From assembly GCA_963383645.1 (NCBI GenBank), contig OY726571.1, positions 79,831,108 to 79,895,107 of the forward strand: a stretch of DNA of 64,000 nucleotides, written 5' to 3'. Below, piece by piece: positions 1-11,256 of this stretch. Both the position numbers and the translations under genes were made by a program. Origin of the DNA: Muscardinus avellanarius. Its lineage: Eukaryota > Chordata > Mammalia > Rodentia > Gliridae. The notes below the pieces were generated by a model, which did no database searches, was not told the origin of the DNA, and saw nothing but the letters and a program-made list of their open reading frames with translations. Each line of letters begins with the position of its first letter. The first letter of the stretch is position 1.

Positions 1-92
1 TAGGTCTGGGAGTGTAGCCTGGAGGTAGAAGGGCTTCCAGGAACCCCAGTACCATAAATTAATTAATTAGTTAATTAATAATAAATAATAAA
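1..92 (+). mobile_element. B1-dID SINE, 3' end only
   Basis: The window opens inside a SINE. The ID-type tail (gtgtagcctggaggtagaag, then ccccagtacc) is followed by an A/T-rich tail of aatt repeats. The B1 head lies outside the window. It belongs to the same subfamily as the complete copy near 1.5 kb. Confidence 0.85.
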
Positions 93-1462
93 TTCTTATA
101 CAAAACTACTGTTTTAAAGGCAAACACATACAAGCATGAACAAAATGGGGATTTCTTTGTTGTTCCATTCATTTAATGGCATCCTTTAAGCTTCTGCTCA
201 TTTGCAAATAGCAGAACAAAATTCACTAATTTTGCATGACACAGCATCGAGACCAGATCCCTGTTTTCTCACAAAACTTTTCATTTGGTCCCATCAATAT
301 CTTAATAAAAGGCACTGAGACATTTTAAGATGGGAGAGAGAAAAGAGTAATAATAGTGAATTTATAAAACTGCTGAGCTGAAGGGTTGCTGAATGCCTTT
401 CAATTACAAATCAATCATGGAGTAGAAGAGAATTCCAGATGCTGGATCTCATGCCAGAGGAATTTCTTTTTCCTGTGAGTCTAACCTGCCATTGACAGGT
501 GGCTCTTTTCACGGAAAAGGCTCATGTTGGCTGGGAGTGAACATGGGGTTTCACCTCTTTCAGCAAAGTCCTAATTTGTAGGGGTCTTAAATAATTAGGA
601 TTTTAGGACATCTAAGCATAGACTCATCGAATAATCCAAGTTGAGAATCTCCATAAATCCCAGGAACATTTGTCCCACTATTCCACATGGATGACAATAA
701 CCACACAGTGTTCAACATTGCGAACACTGGTAAATTCATTAAGAGTTTGTATTTAGCTGCTCTGGGAAAAGTTAGAAAATGAAAATGAAAATGGCTTCTC
801 ATACCTTTCTTTGATCTGTAATAAAATGCAGCAGGTTGGCCTTTGACAGGGATAAGAATAAGGAGCCATGACCTCTTTGTACCAGCCATGGCATGTTCCA
901 GTTTTAAATGTGGGCATCTAGCTGTGTTCTTTTCTCTCAGAGCTTGTGTTTCTTTTGTCACCGTTTCCATTCTGAGAAGAGGGTATACACCGAATAGAAA
1001 CAAGTATGAAAGGCAGTTTTCTGCATTCGTTAGAAAATTCCCCGTGTATATGGTGCATTGTATTTTCATTTCCCAGTTATACACTTGAGATGCTTCTATT
1101 CAAACATTTTACAGCTTCCTTTTTCAAAGCCCTCTCTGTTTTAGTCGTTAAGTACCTTGAAGCCAAGCTCTTACATTAAAGTTGAGTGTAAGTAGACCTT
1201 TCAGATCGCAAAGGTTGCTGGACACTTTCAACTTCATCATAGAAATGTACAGCAAAACCTTTCTTCTCTGTGTTGAAAATAGCAGTGATCTTCAAGAAAA
1301 AGAAAAGAAAAGACACACATCATCCCACTTCAATTTAAGCAGGAGGCCCAGGCAGCTGACTGGGTTTTCTTGTCTCTCTGTGGAAGAAGGAAGGTGGATT
1401 TCAAATTTCGAGGCAATAAGAGTGGAGAATGTAGAATGGGAGAAAACATTGTTACTGCTTTT
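93..1462. other. unique AT-rich sequence, no gene seen
   Basis: No repeat or splice-bounded reading frame was recognised. Open frames on both strands (up to 165 codons) lack any domain or recognisable composition and overlap each other. I treat them as chance. Confidence 0.5.
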
Positions 1463-1475
1463 AAACCCTTAACTA

Positions 1476-1689
1476 GCCGGGCGCGGTGGCGCACGCTTGT
1501 AATCCCCGCGCTTGGGAGGCGGAGACAGGAGGATCGTGTGGGTTCGAAGCCAGCCGCGCATGCGCGCTGGCTTAGGAGACCCTGTTTAAAAATAAAAATG
1601 TAAAAATAGGTCTGGGAGTGTAGCCCGGAGGTAGAAGGGCTTCCAGGAACCCCAGTACCACAAAAAAAAAATAAATAAAATAAATAAAT
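1476..1689 (+). mobile_element. full-length B1-dID SINE with target-site duplication
   Basis: Complete SINE: 7SL-derived head starting gccgggcgcggtgg, an internal B-box-like ggttcgaagcc, an A-rich linker, an ID-derived tail, and an A/AAAT-rich 3' tail. It is flanked by the 13-bp direct repeat aaacccttaacta (1463-1475 and 1690-1702). Retained CpGs and an intact duplication suggest a fairly young copy moved by L1 machinery. Confidence 0.93.
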
Positions 1690-1702
1690 AAACCCTTAAC
1701 TA

Positions 1703-2514
1703 CACCAAATCGAAAATGCCTTCACATTGAAAGCATGAAAATTGCAGTAACTACTTCAATAAGCAAGTAATTTAAATATAATTTTGGCACTATGTATATA
1801 TTCACAGGGAAAATGAGTTAAGAAAGACAGTGTTCAGTTTTATAAAAAGGAAAGCATAAAATTCTAAATATCCCTGCCAGTGTGTACCCATGAAAGCAAT
1901 GTCATTTTTAGAAGAAATAAAAAGAATTAACTATTAACTAGGATTCCTGCTGCTTTCTAACCTGCATTTGGATCCAGCTGGACTTGAAAAAGAGGGTAAA
2001 AAAAAAAATTTCTAGCAGAAATTGTTCAAGCTTACAAGCAGGAAAAGAAAGAATGGAAAATATTAAGCAGAACGAGAAGGGAGAGATAATTCTAATATGT
2101 TTACATTGGATTGGCTTACATCACTTCTGGATGAGAGACACTAGAAGATGATGCCCTAAAACTGACATGTGGATTAATAAAGTGGAGAGACCATGGCCGC
2201 CATCCTACAAAAGTATCAGAGTTAACATAAAGGCTTCTCACCTTCCCCCGTGACCCTGGTCATTGCATGGAGGACCGAAAATACCAAAGGCCAGATTCTG
2301 TCTTTACCCAGGAGACTAATGTAGCATGTAAATAGACCTGAGTCTCATACATGAACTGTGTAGTAATTAGCTCCAGTACCTTACTGGGCCACAGTATTAT
2401 TGCAGCATGTTGACAAATCATCGTTCTCTTCGTGATACACAAGATGCCTGGAAATCAGGCTTTAAAAGTGTTCTCATAATGGTTTCAAAGCACTGGTGTA
2501 CTGTAAAAGGGCAG
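1703..2514. other. unique sequence, no gene seen
   Basis: AT-rich non-repetitive DNA. No RNA gene, splice-bounded frame or recognisable mobile element was found. Confidence 0.45.
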
Positions 2515-2518
2515 GACC

Positions 2519-2727
2519 AGCAGGGCATGGTGGCGCACACTTGTAATCCCTGCGCTTGGGAGGCGGAGACAGGAGGATGGTGCAGGTTCGAAGCCAGCCA
2601 TGCTGGCTTAAGAGACCCTGTTTCCAAATAAAAAATATAAATAAAAATAGGTCTGGGAGTGGGAGTGTAGCCCGGAGGTAGAATGGTTTCCAGGAACCCC
2701 AGTAGCACCAAAAAAAAAAAAAAAAAA
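2519..2727 (+). mobile_element. B1-dID SINE
   Basis: Head cagggcatggtggcgcacac, B-box ggttcgaagcc, ID tail gtgtagcccggaggtagaat and an 18-A tail. A short duplication (gggagtgggagtgtag) sits at the start of the ID part. No clear target-site duplication was found. Confidence 0.9.
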
Positions 2728-3128
2728 GTCTCTAGTTGGCGAAATTTTGCTTTGTCGGAGACATTTTCATTACCGCTACTCTTCCTGGAGCTTGGCATAT
2801 AAACAGAGGGGTAAGAAACGCCTCTGTGAACGCAGGATGGGGGTCGATGGTGAGGAAGGTGGAATGTTTGGAAGGAAAAGGCTAACAGGAGCCAAGCGAT
2901 AAAAATGCAGGACAAACAGGAGCAGTCTCAGATATCAAGGCAAATAGTAAAAGTGATCCAGAAGAAAACGAAGCACGGATAGGGAAAACAGCAAGAGATT
3001 TCAGAGACAGACCCAGCTAGGTCCTTCGAACCTAAGATTCAGTAGATTGTTTTTGAAATGTAAAATGCCTGGGCGTGTGTCCGCTGGGTCCAGTCTTCAA
3101 ACTCTCCTTTTAACTCTTTTTCTTTTAG
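2728..3128. other. unique sequence; ends in a pyrimidine-rich splice-acceptor-like tract
   Basis: Non-repetitive. The last 30 bases are pyrimidine-rich and end in tctttttcttttag, a good match to a mammalian 3' splice site. If the following exon candidate is real, this is intron. Confidence 0.3.
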
Positions 3129-3214
3129 GTATTGCCATTTCCATAGCCTCTGAAGTCTTCAGGGAGAAAGGAGACCTTAAAGGGCTCTGGTACAAGCCAC
3201 GGGCTGAGAAGTAG
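3129..3214 (+). other. weak candidate terminal coding exon (unidentified)
   Basis: After a strong acceptor-like tract ending at 3128, phase-shifted reading gives 27 open codons and a TAG at 3212-3214. The predicted tail contains EVFREKGDLKGLWYKPRAEK, a soluble, charged, plausible protein C-terminus. I do not recognise the protein. No upstream exon is visible in the preceding 3 kb, and 27 open codons are expected by chance about one time in four. The sequence lies outside recognised repeats. Alternatives are a chance acceptor or a long non-coding RNA exon. Confidence 0.2.
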
Positions 3215-4114
3215 CTAGAGGTCGTTTCTACAAATAAGAGCTTTATGAGAATTCCTGCTGCCACCACCAACACCGCTCCTTTAATTTTTTGGTAAAATCC
3301 TTATCTGTTTACAGAACCATCTCTAAAACTACCCGGTCTCTGAAATCTCTGACCCTGCTTCAAAACCCTTTCTCTCTCATCCCAACACACTCCACACTCC
3401 GTCTATACCATGTTGTGTTTCTGTGGGTGGGCTAGCAACCTTGTAGCTCCTAGAGAAACTTTATTTGCTCAGGGGCAAACCTGCTCTCCTATCTGAGGCA
3501 TTTACTCTGCACGTTGGGACTGAAATATCCGAAGCTATTCTGAATTGATTTCAATAGATTTGAACTGCACTGAGTACAGCTTAGTTGACTGCGTGGAACA
3601 GAATTTAAAGAAAAGCTGGGGCAATCAATGATTTGCCCAAGAAAGGGCTTCAGCTCAGGTAGAATAGGAGTAGGATGGAATTGCAGGCAGCTAAGTTTCT
3701 GGATTTTTTTGATTAGCCCCATGATGACGAACTTGAGAAGATGAGAGAAAAATGGAAGGAATTTTTAAATATCACAGATCGTAACTAGACCCTAAACTTG
3801 ATTCTTCATTGATAGTTTAAGCTAATAATTAGACATATTTGTCTACATTCTTTTTTTTTTTCACAGTAAAGACCTCATAATGAGAACTAAAGTTGATTCT
3901 GCACATAAAGAATTACAGGTCTTAATATTTATCAGAGTGATATAGCAATGAGATTTTTGTGTCAAAATGGGAGAAAAAAAAACAGGAAAAAATAAGACGG
4001 ATATTTCATTTTACAGTCAGGAAGTAGAAAAGCTGTTTAAATTTGCATTTAAATAGGCTTAAACCCAAATTAAAGAACACACAACGATCAATGATCTTTT
4101 TAAATGTGTTCATG
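3215..4114. other. unique sequence, no gene seen
   Basis: Non-repetitive AT-rich DNA with a short T run near 3850. If the upstream exon candidate were real, its 3' UTR would lie here, but no convincing AATAAA was found close by. Confidence 0.4.
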
Positions 4115-4690
4115 TCTTTTTAAAATATATTTTTATTGATGCATGGTAATTATACATCACATGTAGTTTCGGAGTGATGAGACCACATACACACACAGCA
4201 CAGGGTTTAGTTCCCTCTTATTTCCACCCTGTTCCCTCTTCTTCCTCGTACATGTTATTGAGATTGGTACTGATAATTTCCTATATGCACAGATCATTAC
4301 TTGAACCATTTCTTTAATCAAATTAACCCTCTTCCCTCCCCTACCTCCACCCCATCGCTCCACTGTAGTCTTTCCTCCTTTATCCACAGTCCCTTTTGTT
4401 ACCCAATATCTCTCGAGTTTCCACATATAAAAGAAAACATATAGCCTTTGGCTTCCTGAGACTGGTTAACCTAATTTAGGATAATATTCTCTAGTTCTGT
4501 CTATTTTCATACCAATAACAACATAATTTTCTTTTTTATATTTGAGTACAATGTTATTGTGTGTATAGTTTTGTAATCCATTCATCTGTTGATGGATAAG
4601 TAGGCTGGTTCCATGCCACTTCTGGGTATCTTTCCAAAAGAATTGAAGTCAGAATATTATAGTGATACATGCATATCCATGGTCCATAAT
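4115..4690 (-). mobile_element. L1 3' end with 5' inversion (twin priming)
   Basis: 4115-4612 is the minus-strand 3' end of an L1: an A-rich tail, the 3' UTR, and ORF2-end DNA where plus-strand 'attcatctgttgatggat' is the usual reversed motif. At about 4613 the orientation flips. 4613-4690 reads on the plus strand (gccacttctgggtatctttc) and is the L1 segment normally just 5' of the inverted part. This is the signature of twin-primed integration. Confidence 0.75.
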
Positions 4691-4694
4691 CTTT

Positions 4695-5010
4695 TAAAGG
4701 TTGAAGATCAAGAAAGACAGGAAAGTTTGAGAAACTCTTACAGATTGCAAGAAACTAAAACAATAATGACTAGTCACCAAGTAAAATCTTGGGCAACATT
4801 GTGGAATAGAAAGAAGAACATGAGTAGAAAACTTGGTGAGATTCAAATGTAGTAGTCAGTTTATTTAACAGTATCGGACCAATGTCAATGTCAGTTTTCC
4901 AGTTCTGCTCATTCCACTATGATTTTGGAAGATGAGTAGAGGAAATTGTTCACATCATCATTTCTGAAACTTTTCTGTAATTTTCGATTGAGTTTAAGAG
5001 GTCAGGAAAT
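4695..5010 (+). mobile_element. old L1 (L1M-type) 3' region fragment
   Basis: Resembles the ancient L1M 3' region: ttggtgagattcaaatgtag, then aacagtatcggaccaatgtc and cttttctgtaattttcga. Heavily diverged with no open frame. Family assignment is from memory of the consensus style, so only moderate. Confidence 0.5.
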
Positions 5011-5135
5011 GATGCAGGCATGGCGGTGAGTACTTGTAATCCTAGTACTTGGGAGAATGAAACACAGGAGAATCACAGTTTTGAGGCCAGAGTCAGCAAC
5101 TAAGCAAGACCCTATCTCAAAATAAAATGTTTCCA
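5011..5135 (+). mobile_element. old truncated B1-dID SINE
   Basis: Diverged B1 head (aggcatggcggtgagtactt), a central caactaagcaagaccctat segment and a short A-rich end. The ID tail is missing. Confidence 0.75.
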
Positions 5136-5143
5136 CACCCAGC

Positions 5144-5258
5144 CCTAACCACAAGAAGATAAGTAGGACACAATTACTAGGGCATAGTCACTTTTTTGTA
5201 AGGGTATGAATGCTGTTTTGTGTTCTGTAGAAAAAAAAGTATTTCTGCCAAATGAAAG
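5144..5258 (+). repeat. local duplication, copy 1 (partner 6125-6230)
   Basis: Begins cctaaccacaagaagataag and later contains tgctgttttgtgttctgtag plus an A run and tgccaaat. The same blocks in the same order recur about 980 bp downstream with substitutions and small indels. Confidence 0.65.
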
Positions 5259-5384
5259 AGTACCAAAAATAAATAAATAAGTAAACAAACAAACTAAAAA
5301 AGTGAAAATATATCAAATATATGCAAAAATGCAATTTACACATAGTTAATTTAATCACACACCCACAAATGCTGCCAATAAGGT
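5259..5384. other. AT-rich unique sequence
   Basis: Short A-rich stretch with degenerate aaat and caaa repeats. Nothing else seen. Confidence 0.4.
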
Positions 5385-5505
5385 CTCCTTCCTTCCTCCC
5401 CCTCTTCCTCCCTTTCTTCCCTTTCTTCTTCTTTTCCCCCTCCTTCTTCCTCCTCCTCTTCCTCCTCTTCTTCTTTCTTCTCTCTCCTTTCTTCCTTTTA
5501 TTCTT
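5385..5505. repeat. pyrimidine tract (CCT/CTT)n
   Basis: About 120 bases almost only C and T (cttccttcctccccctcttc and similar). A capable polypurine/polypyrimidine tract that could adopt triplex structure. The open frame through it is low-complexity Phe/Leu/Ser. Confidence 0.85.
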
Positions 5506-5546
5506 GTGGGTTCAGAACAATTTCAAAGCCTCATATAAAGAACAAC

Positions 5547-5570
5547 AACAACAACAACAACAACAACAAA
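5547..5570. repeat. (CAA)n microsatellite
   Basis: About eight CAA units. Confidence 0.85.
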
Positions 5571-6124
5571 ATGATCTGACTAAAATCAAGCCTGGAAGTG
5601 ATTTGTTTCCGTTTGACAAATGCAGTCTTTTTCTTCTTGCTCAGGTTTACCTCTACTATTCAGAACAGTGAGGGCCATAATAATCAATAGCCATTTATTT
5701 CTGCTAAGCAAAGGAAAATAGAAAAAAATAAGAATTGAGAGTGTTGGAATGTGGACAGGCTTCAAAAATGAAAGGAAATAAATAAAACTGGTAGATTGTT
5801 TTTTTCAAAAGGTATATTTGCTGTAATGTTTGTTTATCACAAAATGAACGATTTGTAGTAGTTACCATAGATTATTTTTTGGAGTGAGGTTTAAAATATA
5901 TAATCTATGAAAGGAACATGACTGTTTTAAGATTTATAAGATTTAGGACAAGATCTGATCTTTTTTTTTTTCTATGGGTGGGCACATTTGTGTTTGGTGG
6001 GAAATGGAGGCAGACACTTAGCTCAATTATCTGTCTATTCATGCCCTTAGTAACAATTTCCAACTGCCTCGCCCCCCATCATAGAAATAGCTCTGTGTAT
6101 GTCATTACCTCATGGCGTACCCTT
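5571..6124. other. unique sequence, no gene seen
   Basis: AT-rich and non-repetitive. A 70-codon open frame at 5918-6130 has no recognisable features. Confidence 0.4.
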
Positions 6125-6230
6125 CCCTAACCACAAGAAGATAAGAAGGGCGATGCATAGTTAGTCTTTATTTTTTTAAGAGGAGAGATGCTGTTTTGTG
6201 TACTATAGAAAAAAAAATCTCTTCCAAATA
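6125..6230 (+). repeat. local duplication, copy 2 (partner 5144-5258)
   Basis: Carries ccctaaccacaagaagataa, then gatgctgttttgtgtactat, an A run and cttccaaat, in the same order as copy 1. It could be a tandem duplication that trapped the roughly 870 bp between, or two copies of an unrecognised repeat. Confidence 0.65.
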
Positions 6231-6878
6231 GAATATTTCACAAGGGCTCATATGTCATATCATGTAATTACAGGGTAATGTTAGGCTTTATTCATTAAGG
6301 CAAACATCATACTTGATAAAGGAATTAACTGATTCAAGACCATGTGCCGTCTGCTGTGGGGAAGTGTTCTGCAGTTAATGGAGTACTTGGAGTTGAAAGT
6401 CTCTGGACAAATTAACTTTCCAAATGATTTTCCTTCCAAAGTTAGGAAGTTGAATTATAATGTTCAGGTTTTTTTCCCCAACCTATAAATGTATGCAGTT
6501 TTCAGCAAATCTGTTGACTTTTACTTCATGTTGAATGACAGACTTACTCGTGTATTCAATGCTTTCAAAAAAGCTTATGTCTGTGATTCAGTTCATTTTT
6601 TTTCTTTAATCATACTGTAATTGAGAAGTGCTATTTCTAAATATGGATCTGCTGGGCATATATAGATAGTGCATTTACCTAAGTACTTTGAAGGGTACAA
6701 ATTACACTTTTAGAGCTCTGTTCTTAAAGATCAAAAATCACAGCTCATGGTATTTTATCTGGGGGAAGAGAAATTAGAAGAGAAAACTCATATCTATACA
6801 TAATCTCTAACTTGAGTATGGATCATACTCTACTCATGTAATGCTGGCTAAAGTCATTAAAATTAATTTTATTTAACC
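6231..6878. other. unique AT-rich sequence
   Basis: No gene, RNA or recognised repeat. Confidence 0.4.
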
Positions 6879-6965
6879 AGGCGTGGTGGTGCACACTTGT
6901 GGGGGGTGTAACTCAGAGGTAAAATGCCCCAGGGTTCTATCCACAGTACTACAAAAAAAAAAAAA
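6879..6965 (+). mobile_element. internally deleted B1-dID SINE
   Basis: The first 24 bases of the B1 head (ccaggcgtggtggtgcacac) join directly to the ID tail (gggggtgtaactcagaggta) and a 15-A tail. The central B1 body is missing. Confidence 0.8.
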
Positions 6966-7180
6966 AGCTTTTTATTTTGCAAATCAGTAGACATTTTACA
7001 AGTACCTTGACTTAAAAATAATAATGCTAACCAGGGGGCCCTGTTCTTCTTCTGGGCCTTCCTCTGTCCTTACTCCCAACTCGGATGGTCCTGATTCCCC
7101 AGGCTTCAGTCTCTGACTCACACTTGGTCTGTGCTGACTGCTGCTTTCAGGATTTATAACTGGGCTTGGGTTTTCCCAGG
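6966..7180. other. unique sequence
   Basis: No feature recognised. Confidence 0.35.
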
Positions 7181-7500
7181 TATGGTGTTATAGTTAGAGA
7201 TAAAATGTCCCTTAAAGAGATCATTTGTTAATATCCAGGGCTGATGTAACTGAGTCTTGAGGGTTGTAATCCCAGAAGTGAATAAATCCATTGTAATAGA
7301 TTTGCCTGGGTGGAACCCAGTAGGCCTGTAGGATGTAGCTGGTAGAGGTGGTTCCTGGGCATGTGGCCTTGGAGATTATATATATGATTCCTCCTCCTCT
7401 CCTTGTCCTGAAATCCATGGTCTCTGGGCTCACATGGACTGAGCCCAAGACCAGAAGAAAATAAATCTTCTTTCCTTTATGTGGTCAGATCTGTAGATTA
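7181..7500 (+). mobile_element. MaLR-type (ERVL) solo LTR remnant
   Basis: Shows the order expected of a MaLR LTR: a start like tggtgttatagttagagata with aaaatgtcccttaaag, a central aggtggttcctgggcatgtg and attatatatatg TATA-like stretch, then agaaaataaatcttctttcc near the 3' end. Diverged with no internal retroviral genes. An old endogenous retroviral relic. Confidence 0.5.
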
Positions 7501-9074
7501 TGGCTGCCAGAATGCTGAAGGATACATACGGCAAGGTGGCCAAAAACAGAGACTATCACCTTTGAAGAAAGAATTTGTTTCTCATATTCCTGAGAGGAGA
7601 GGAGCAAGGCCTTGCAGTCTACGGGAGAAGCACCAGGCTTGGTTAGAAGACAGAAGAAGTTTGGGGAAAGATGAAGACAGGATCCTGGGATCTCCCTAGA
7701 GAAGGAGCATCAGGGTGGGTGCAGCTCTGGATGGCATTTCAAAGAGTTCCAGAAGGCTGCAGGGCAAGACCGTCCCAGCTGCCTGGCACCTTGACCAGGG
7801 CAGGGGGGAAAGGGGGTTAGTGTGTGAGAGGTATGTAGGCCATCAGCACTGCAGATGGGCTCTGGGTCTCCATGGAAACACTTTTGACATTAGCTTGGCC
7901 CTGAAACTAACAGATGTCAAATAGATAATATGGATTCTAATGCACAGATACCGCATTGATGTTCTGAATTTGAGCATTTCAGAGCTCTCCTTTGATTTTG
8001 ATGGGGGGGGGGAACAAGAGGAAAATTTATGGAGCATTTTTTTTTCCCAACAAAAAAGCACATTTTTCTAAGAAATCTATAGATGGCAATAAAATTTAAA
8101 GAGTTTTTTTTTTTTTTTTTTTTTTTTTACTTAGCCTGCTATTAGATTTCTTTCTTTCTTTTCGGGTTCCACAGGCAGCAGCAGAATAGCACATAGCTTC
8201 TCACAGCAAGTGAAAATTTGTTTATTAATATGCAGTACTTTTTGCTTACACCAACAGTACCCAAGGTCCTCCCTCTTAAAGAATATATCGGAAGTGAAAG
8301 AAATACGAAAAGTTTATGCAAATAATACTGAAAAGAATCGAAGGGCAAGATGTTATACCACACTCTAAAATCCTCCCAGGACAAAATTTTATGATTTAAG
8401 AATCTTCTCAAGAAGAAAAAGGAAAATCTTTCCATATAAAGAATAGTCATGTTAGAAATATTTGAATAATCTCACAATAATGTGTTTCCTTATCAAATGC
8501 ATTCAATAATGTATTTAAAACTGTAGGCATTGGTTTCTGAGTATTTGCTTTTTTTGGAGTATAACTAGATTTTCTTTTTATATTAAGCTATATTCCTAAG
8601 TACCCCAGTCAAATATTCTCAGTCGCAATAAAGTCCTTGATCCACCATTCCAAATCTTGCCTTTCTTACTCTCCTAGGAAATCTGCACCCTCTCAAGTTC
8701 CATGTGTCTAAAAATATTCACTCTAGGGATAAATGTGTTTTTTAAAATGCATATAAGGCAAAATCAAGAAAGACATATAATAATAAAAACATCATTGAAT
8801 AGCCTTACTAGTAAGAGCTTCATAATATGCCACAGAGAGCATGGTAGTAAATTATGTTTCCTAGAATCTTAAGTTCACTAAGCTTTGAAAATAAGAGAAT
8901 CAAAGTTCAGCATATACGGAATGCTAAAAAGGATGAAAAATATTTCCAATCCTTACTTTAGATATTTTCACATCTGACCATTTTTATTTGGAAGAAAGAT
9001 AGTTGTGTGCTTATTAAAATCTCATTTAAAAATATACCCATTATACCTCAAATCAAATGAACAATTAAAATTGT
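7501..9074. other. unique sequence with a poly(T) tract
   Basis: Non-repetitive apart from a 25-T run near 8105-8129. Open frames on both strands (60-100 codons, for example 8142-8450 minus) have no domain. No RNA gene was seen. Confidence 0.4.
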
Positions 9075-9183
9075 TCTTAATATTTTTTTTATTTTTGTGT
9101 TTATGTGTCTGGTACTAGGCATTGAACCCAGGGGCATTTTACCTATAAGCTACATGTCCAGCTCTATTTTATTTTTTATAATT

Positions 9184-9222
<39 letters not shown>

Positions 9223-9535
9223 TTTTGCGGGTCTGGGGATGAAACTCAGGGGCATTCAACCTCCGAGCTCTACCCCCTGCCCTGTTTTTTATTCTTTATT
9301 TTGAAACAGGGTCTCACTAAGTTGCAGAGGGCCTCACTAAGTAGCTGAGGCTGTCCGTGAACCACGATACTCTGGTCTCAGCCTCCCAAATGCTGAGATT
9401 GCACACGTGTGCCACCACGCCTGGCTCCCAGCTGTATTTTATTTTAAAACATGATCTCACTAAGTTGATGAGACCAACCTAGAACCTGTGATCCTTCTGT
9501 CTCAGAGATTACAAGCATGTGCTACCATGCTTGGC
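9075..9535 (-). mobile_element. B1-dID SINE (outer), split by a second SINE
   Basis: Outer SINE parts lie at 9075-9157 (ID tail, reversed) and 9428-9535 (B1 body, ending accatgcttggct). They are divided by the inner insertion at 9176-9427. The outer copy is more diverged and so older. Confidence 0.85.
9176..9427 (-). mobile_element. B1-dID SINE nested in another SINE
   Basis: Inner SINE of the subfamily with reversed 'gcggggtctggggatg'-like ID end and tgagccagg-type head, preceded by an (ATTT)n tail at 9185-9225. Flanked by an 18-bp duplication with one mismatch: ccagctctattttatttt (9158-9175) and ccagctgtattttatttt (9428-9445). Confidence 0.9.
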
Positions 9536-10920
9536 TTTAAATTCTTAATAGATGCCATAAAAGTAAGAACACTAAATTCTCAATGATATGGCTATGCAAA
9601 GGTATTCCTTCTGTAAAATCAAGGGAAATTTTTTCTCACAATTTTTTAAAACATTTCTACCTATGTTTTTACATTGGTAATAACAAACCTAAGTTAGCAA
9701 ATAATATTACATTTGTCTAATGATTGCTATAATTTATTACAGGTCTGATTACTATAATCTATTCCATCTGTGTAGGTAGAAATTTTGAAAATATATAATC
9801 TATCACTCCATTCTTCTTTCTCTTTATTTTGCAGATGGATAAACTGAGGAATCTCTGAGGGCAGTTATTAGGATCACATAGTAAACAAATTCATGAAACT
9901 TTTAGATGTAATGTAAAATATATAAAAATACTATTTATGCAGTAGTTTTACAAAATGTTTAACTTAAATCTTATAACCAGACCAATTCAGAAATTTCTAT
10001 GGTTTTCATAACAATATAAGTAATAGTTTTTAAATATTTTTACCCATTGACCAACTTATTTTATTTCTAGGTCAGAATAGTTTGTGTTGGTGCAGATGTA
10101 AATGCTATGATAATTATCACAGTGCTATCAAGAATAACACAATATTTAAAATCTAAATGTGAACAAATAGAGGGATGATATTTGCTTTGCCCTGCATTGA
10201 TTGAAAAACATGTAGCTGTTGTGAAAAAAATGTATTTTCAATGAATACTTAATAAGTTAGATAAGACAGGATAACAGTCTTGATGTGATATTATGCGAAA
10301 AAACAAGAAATAACACTGTATATCATAAATCTAACTCAGCGTGTGCATGCAAGAAGAAATGTATTATTGAAAATGGACCAAAGTAAAAATGGTTGCATCT
10401 TAATGATGGAATAACTTTACTTTGTTCCTTTTGGAATTCTGAAAATTTTCTTTTGCAAATTCACGTCATCTTTTCAAGCAAGATTAAATTTAGAGGGGAA
10501 AATTTAGTAGTAACATTTGCATTCAACCAATTAGCATACTTATAAACAGAAGACATCTATATGTTGAAAAATTAATAAAATTACTTACAATTAATAATTT
10601 TATTTCCATTATAGATTTTAGAGTATATTTAGAGATAATAAATGTGACGGAAGTAACACACATTTAAATCTTCTGCAACCCACATCTGTTTTTAATTTTG
10701 ACTGAATTGCGGTGCCACATCTCTAAATCTTTAGACCTATAATAAAATGCTGCAAATAGATTCAAGAAAGTGAAGACAATGAATGACAAATAGAAAAAAA
10801 TATTGCAAAGCATATTACAGAGACAAATGAAAAAGAATAAGGCTCAGAAATAAGACATATGCTAGTGACTACTTCATATACATTGAAGTACTACCAAGAA
10901 AGGAATGGATGGAAAGGAAG
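9536..10920. other. unique AT-rich sequence with a MIR remnant
   Basis: Very AT-rich. A probable minus-strand MIR core lies at about 9805-9890 (tttgcagatggataaactga followed by a degenerate cacatag). Nothing else recognised. Confidence 0.4.
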
Positions 10921-10984
10921 AGAGAGAAAAAAGAAAGGAAAAAAGAGGAGAGAGAGAGCGAGAGCGAGAGCGAGAGCGAGAGCG

Positions 10985-11008
<24 letters not shown>
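10921..11008. repeat. (GA)n / (GAGC)n purine tract
   Basis: Purine-rich tract of gagaga with interspersed gagcga units. Open frames in it code only Arg/Glu runs. Confidence 0.9.
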
Positions 11009-11015
<7 letters not shown>

Positions 11016-11019
<4 letters not shown>

Positions 11020-11192
11020 CAGGCGTGGTGGTGCACACTTGTAATCCCCGCGCTTGGGAGGCGGAGACAGGAGGATCGTGCAGGTTCGAAGCCAGGCGTT
11101 CTGGCTTAAGAGACTGTTTCCAAATACAAATCTAAAATAGGTCTGAGAGTGCAGCCCGGAGGTAGAAGGGTTTCTAGGAACCCCAGTACCAC
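11016..11192 (+). mobile_element. B1-dID SINE
   Basis: Head ggcaggcgtggtggtgcaca, B-box ggttcgaagccag, ID tail gtgcagcccggaggtagaag. It sits between two purine microsatellites; the downstream one continues from its A tail. Confidence 0.9.
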
Positions 11193-11211
11193 CAAGAAAG
11201 AAAGAAAGAAA

Positions 11212-11256
<45 letters not shown>

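Noticed and set aside
8101..8130. Poly(T) run as a retroposon tail
   Set aside because: No adjoining recognisable element or target-site duplication was found.
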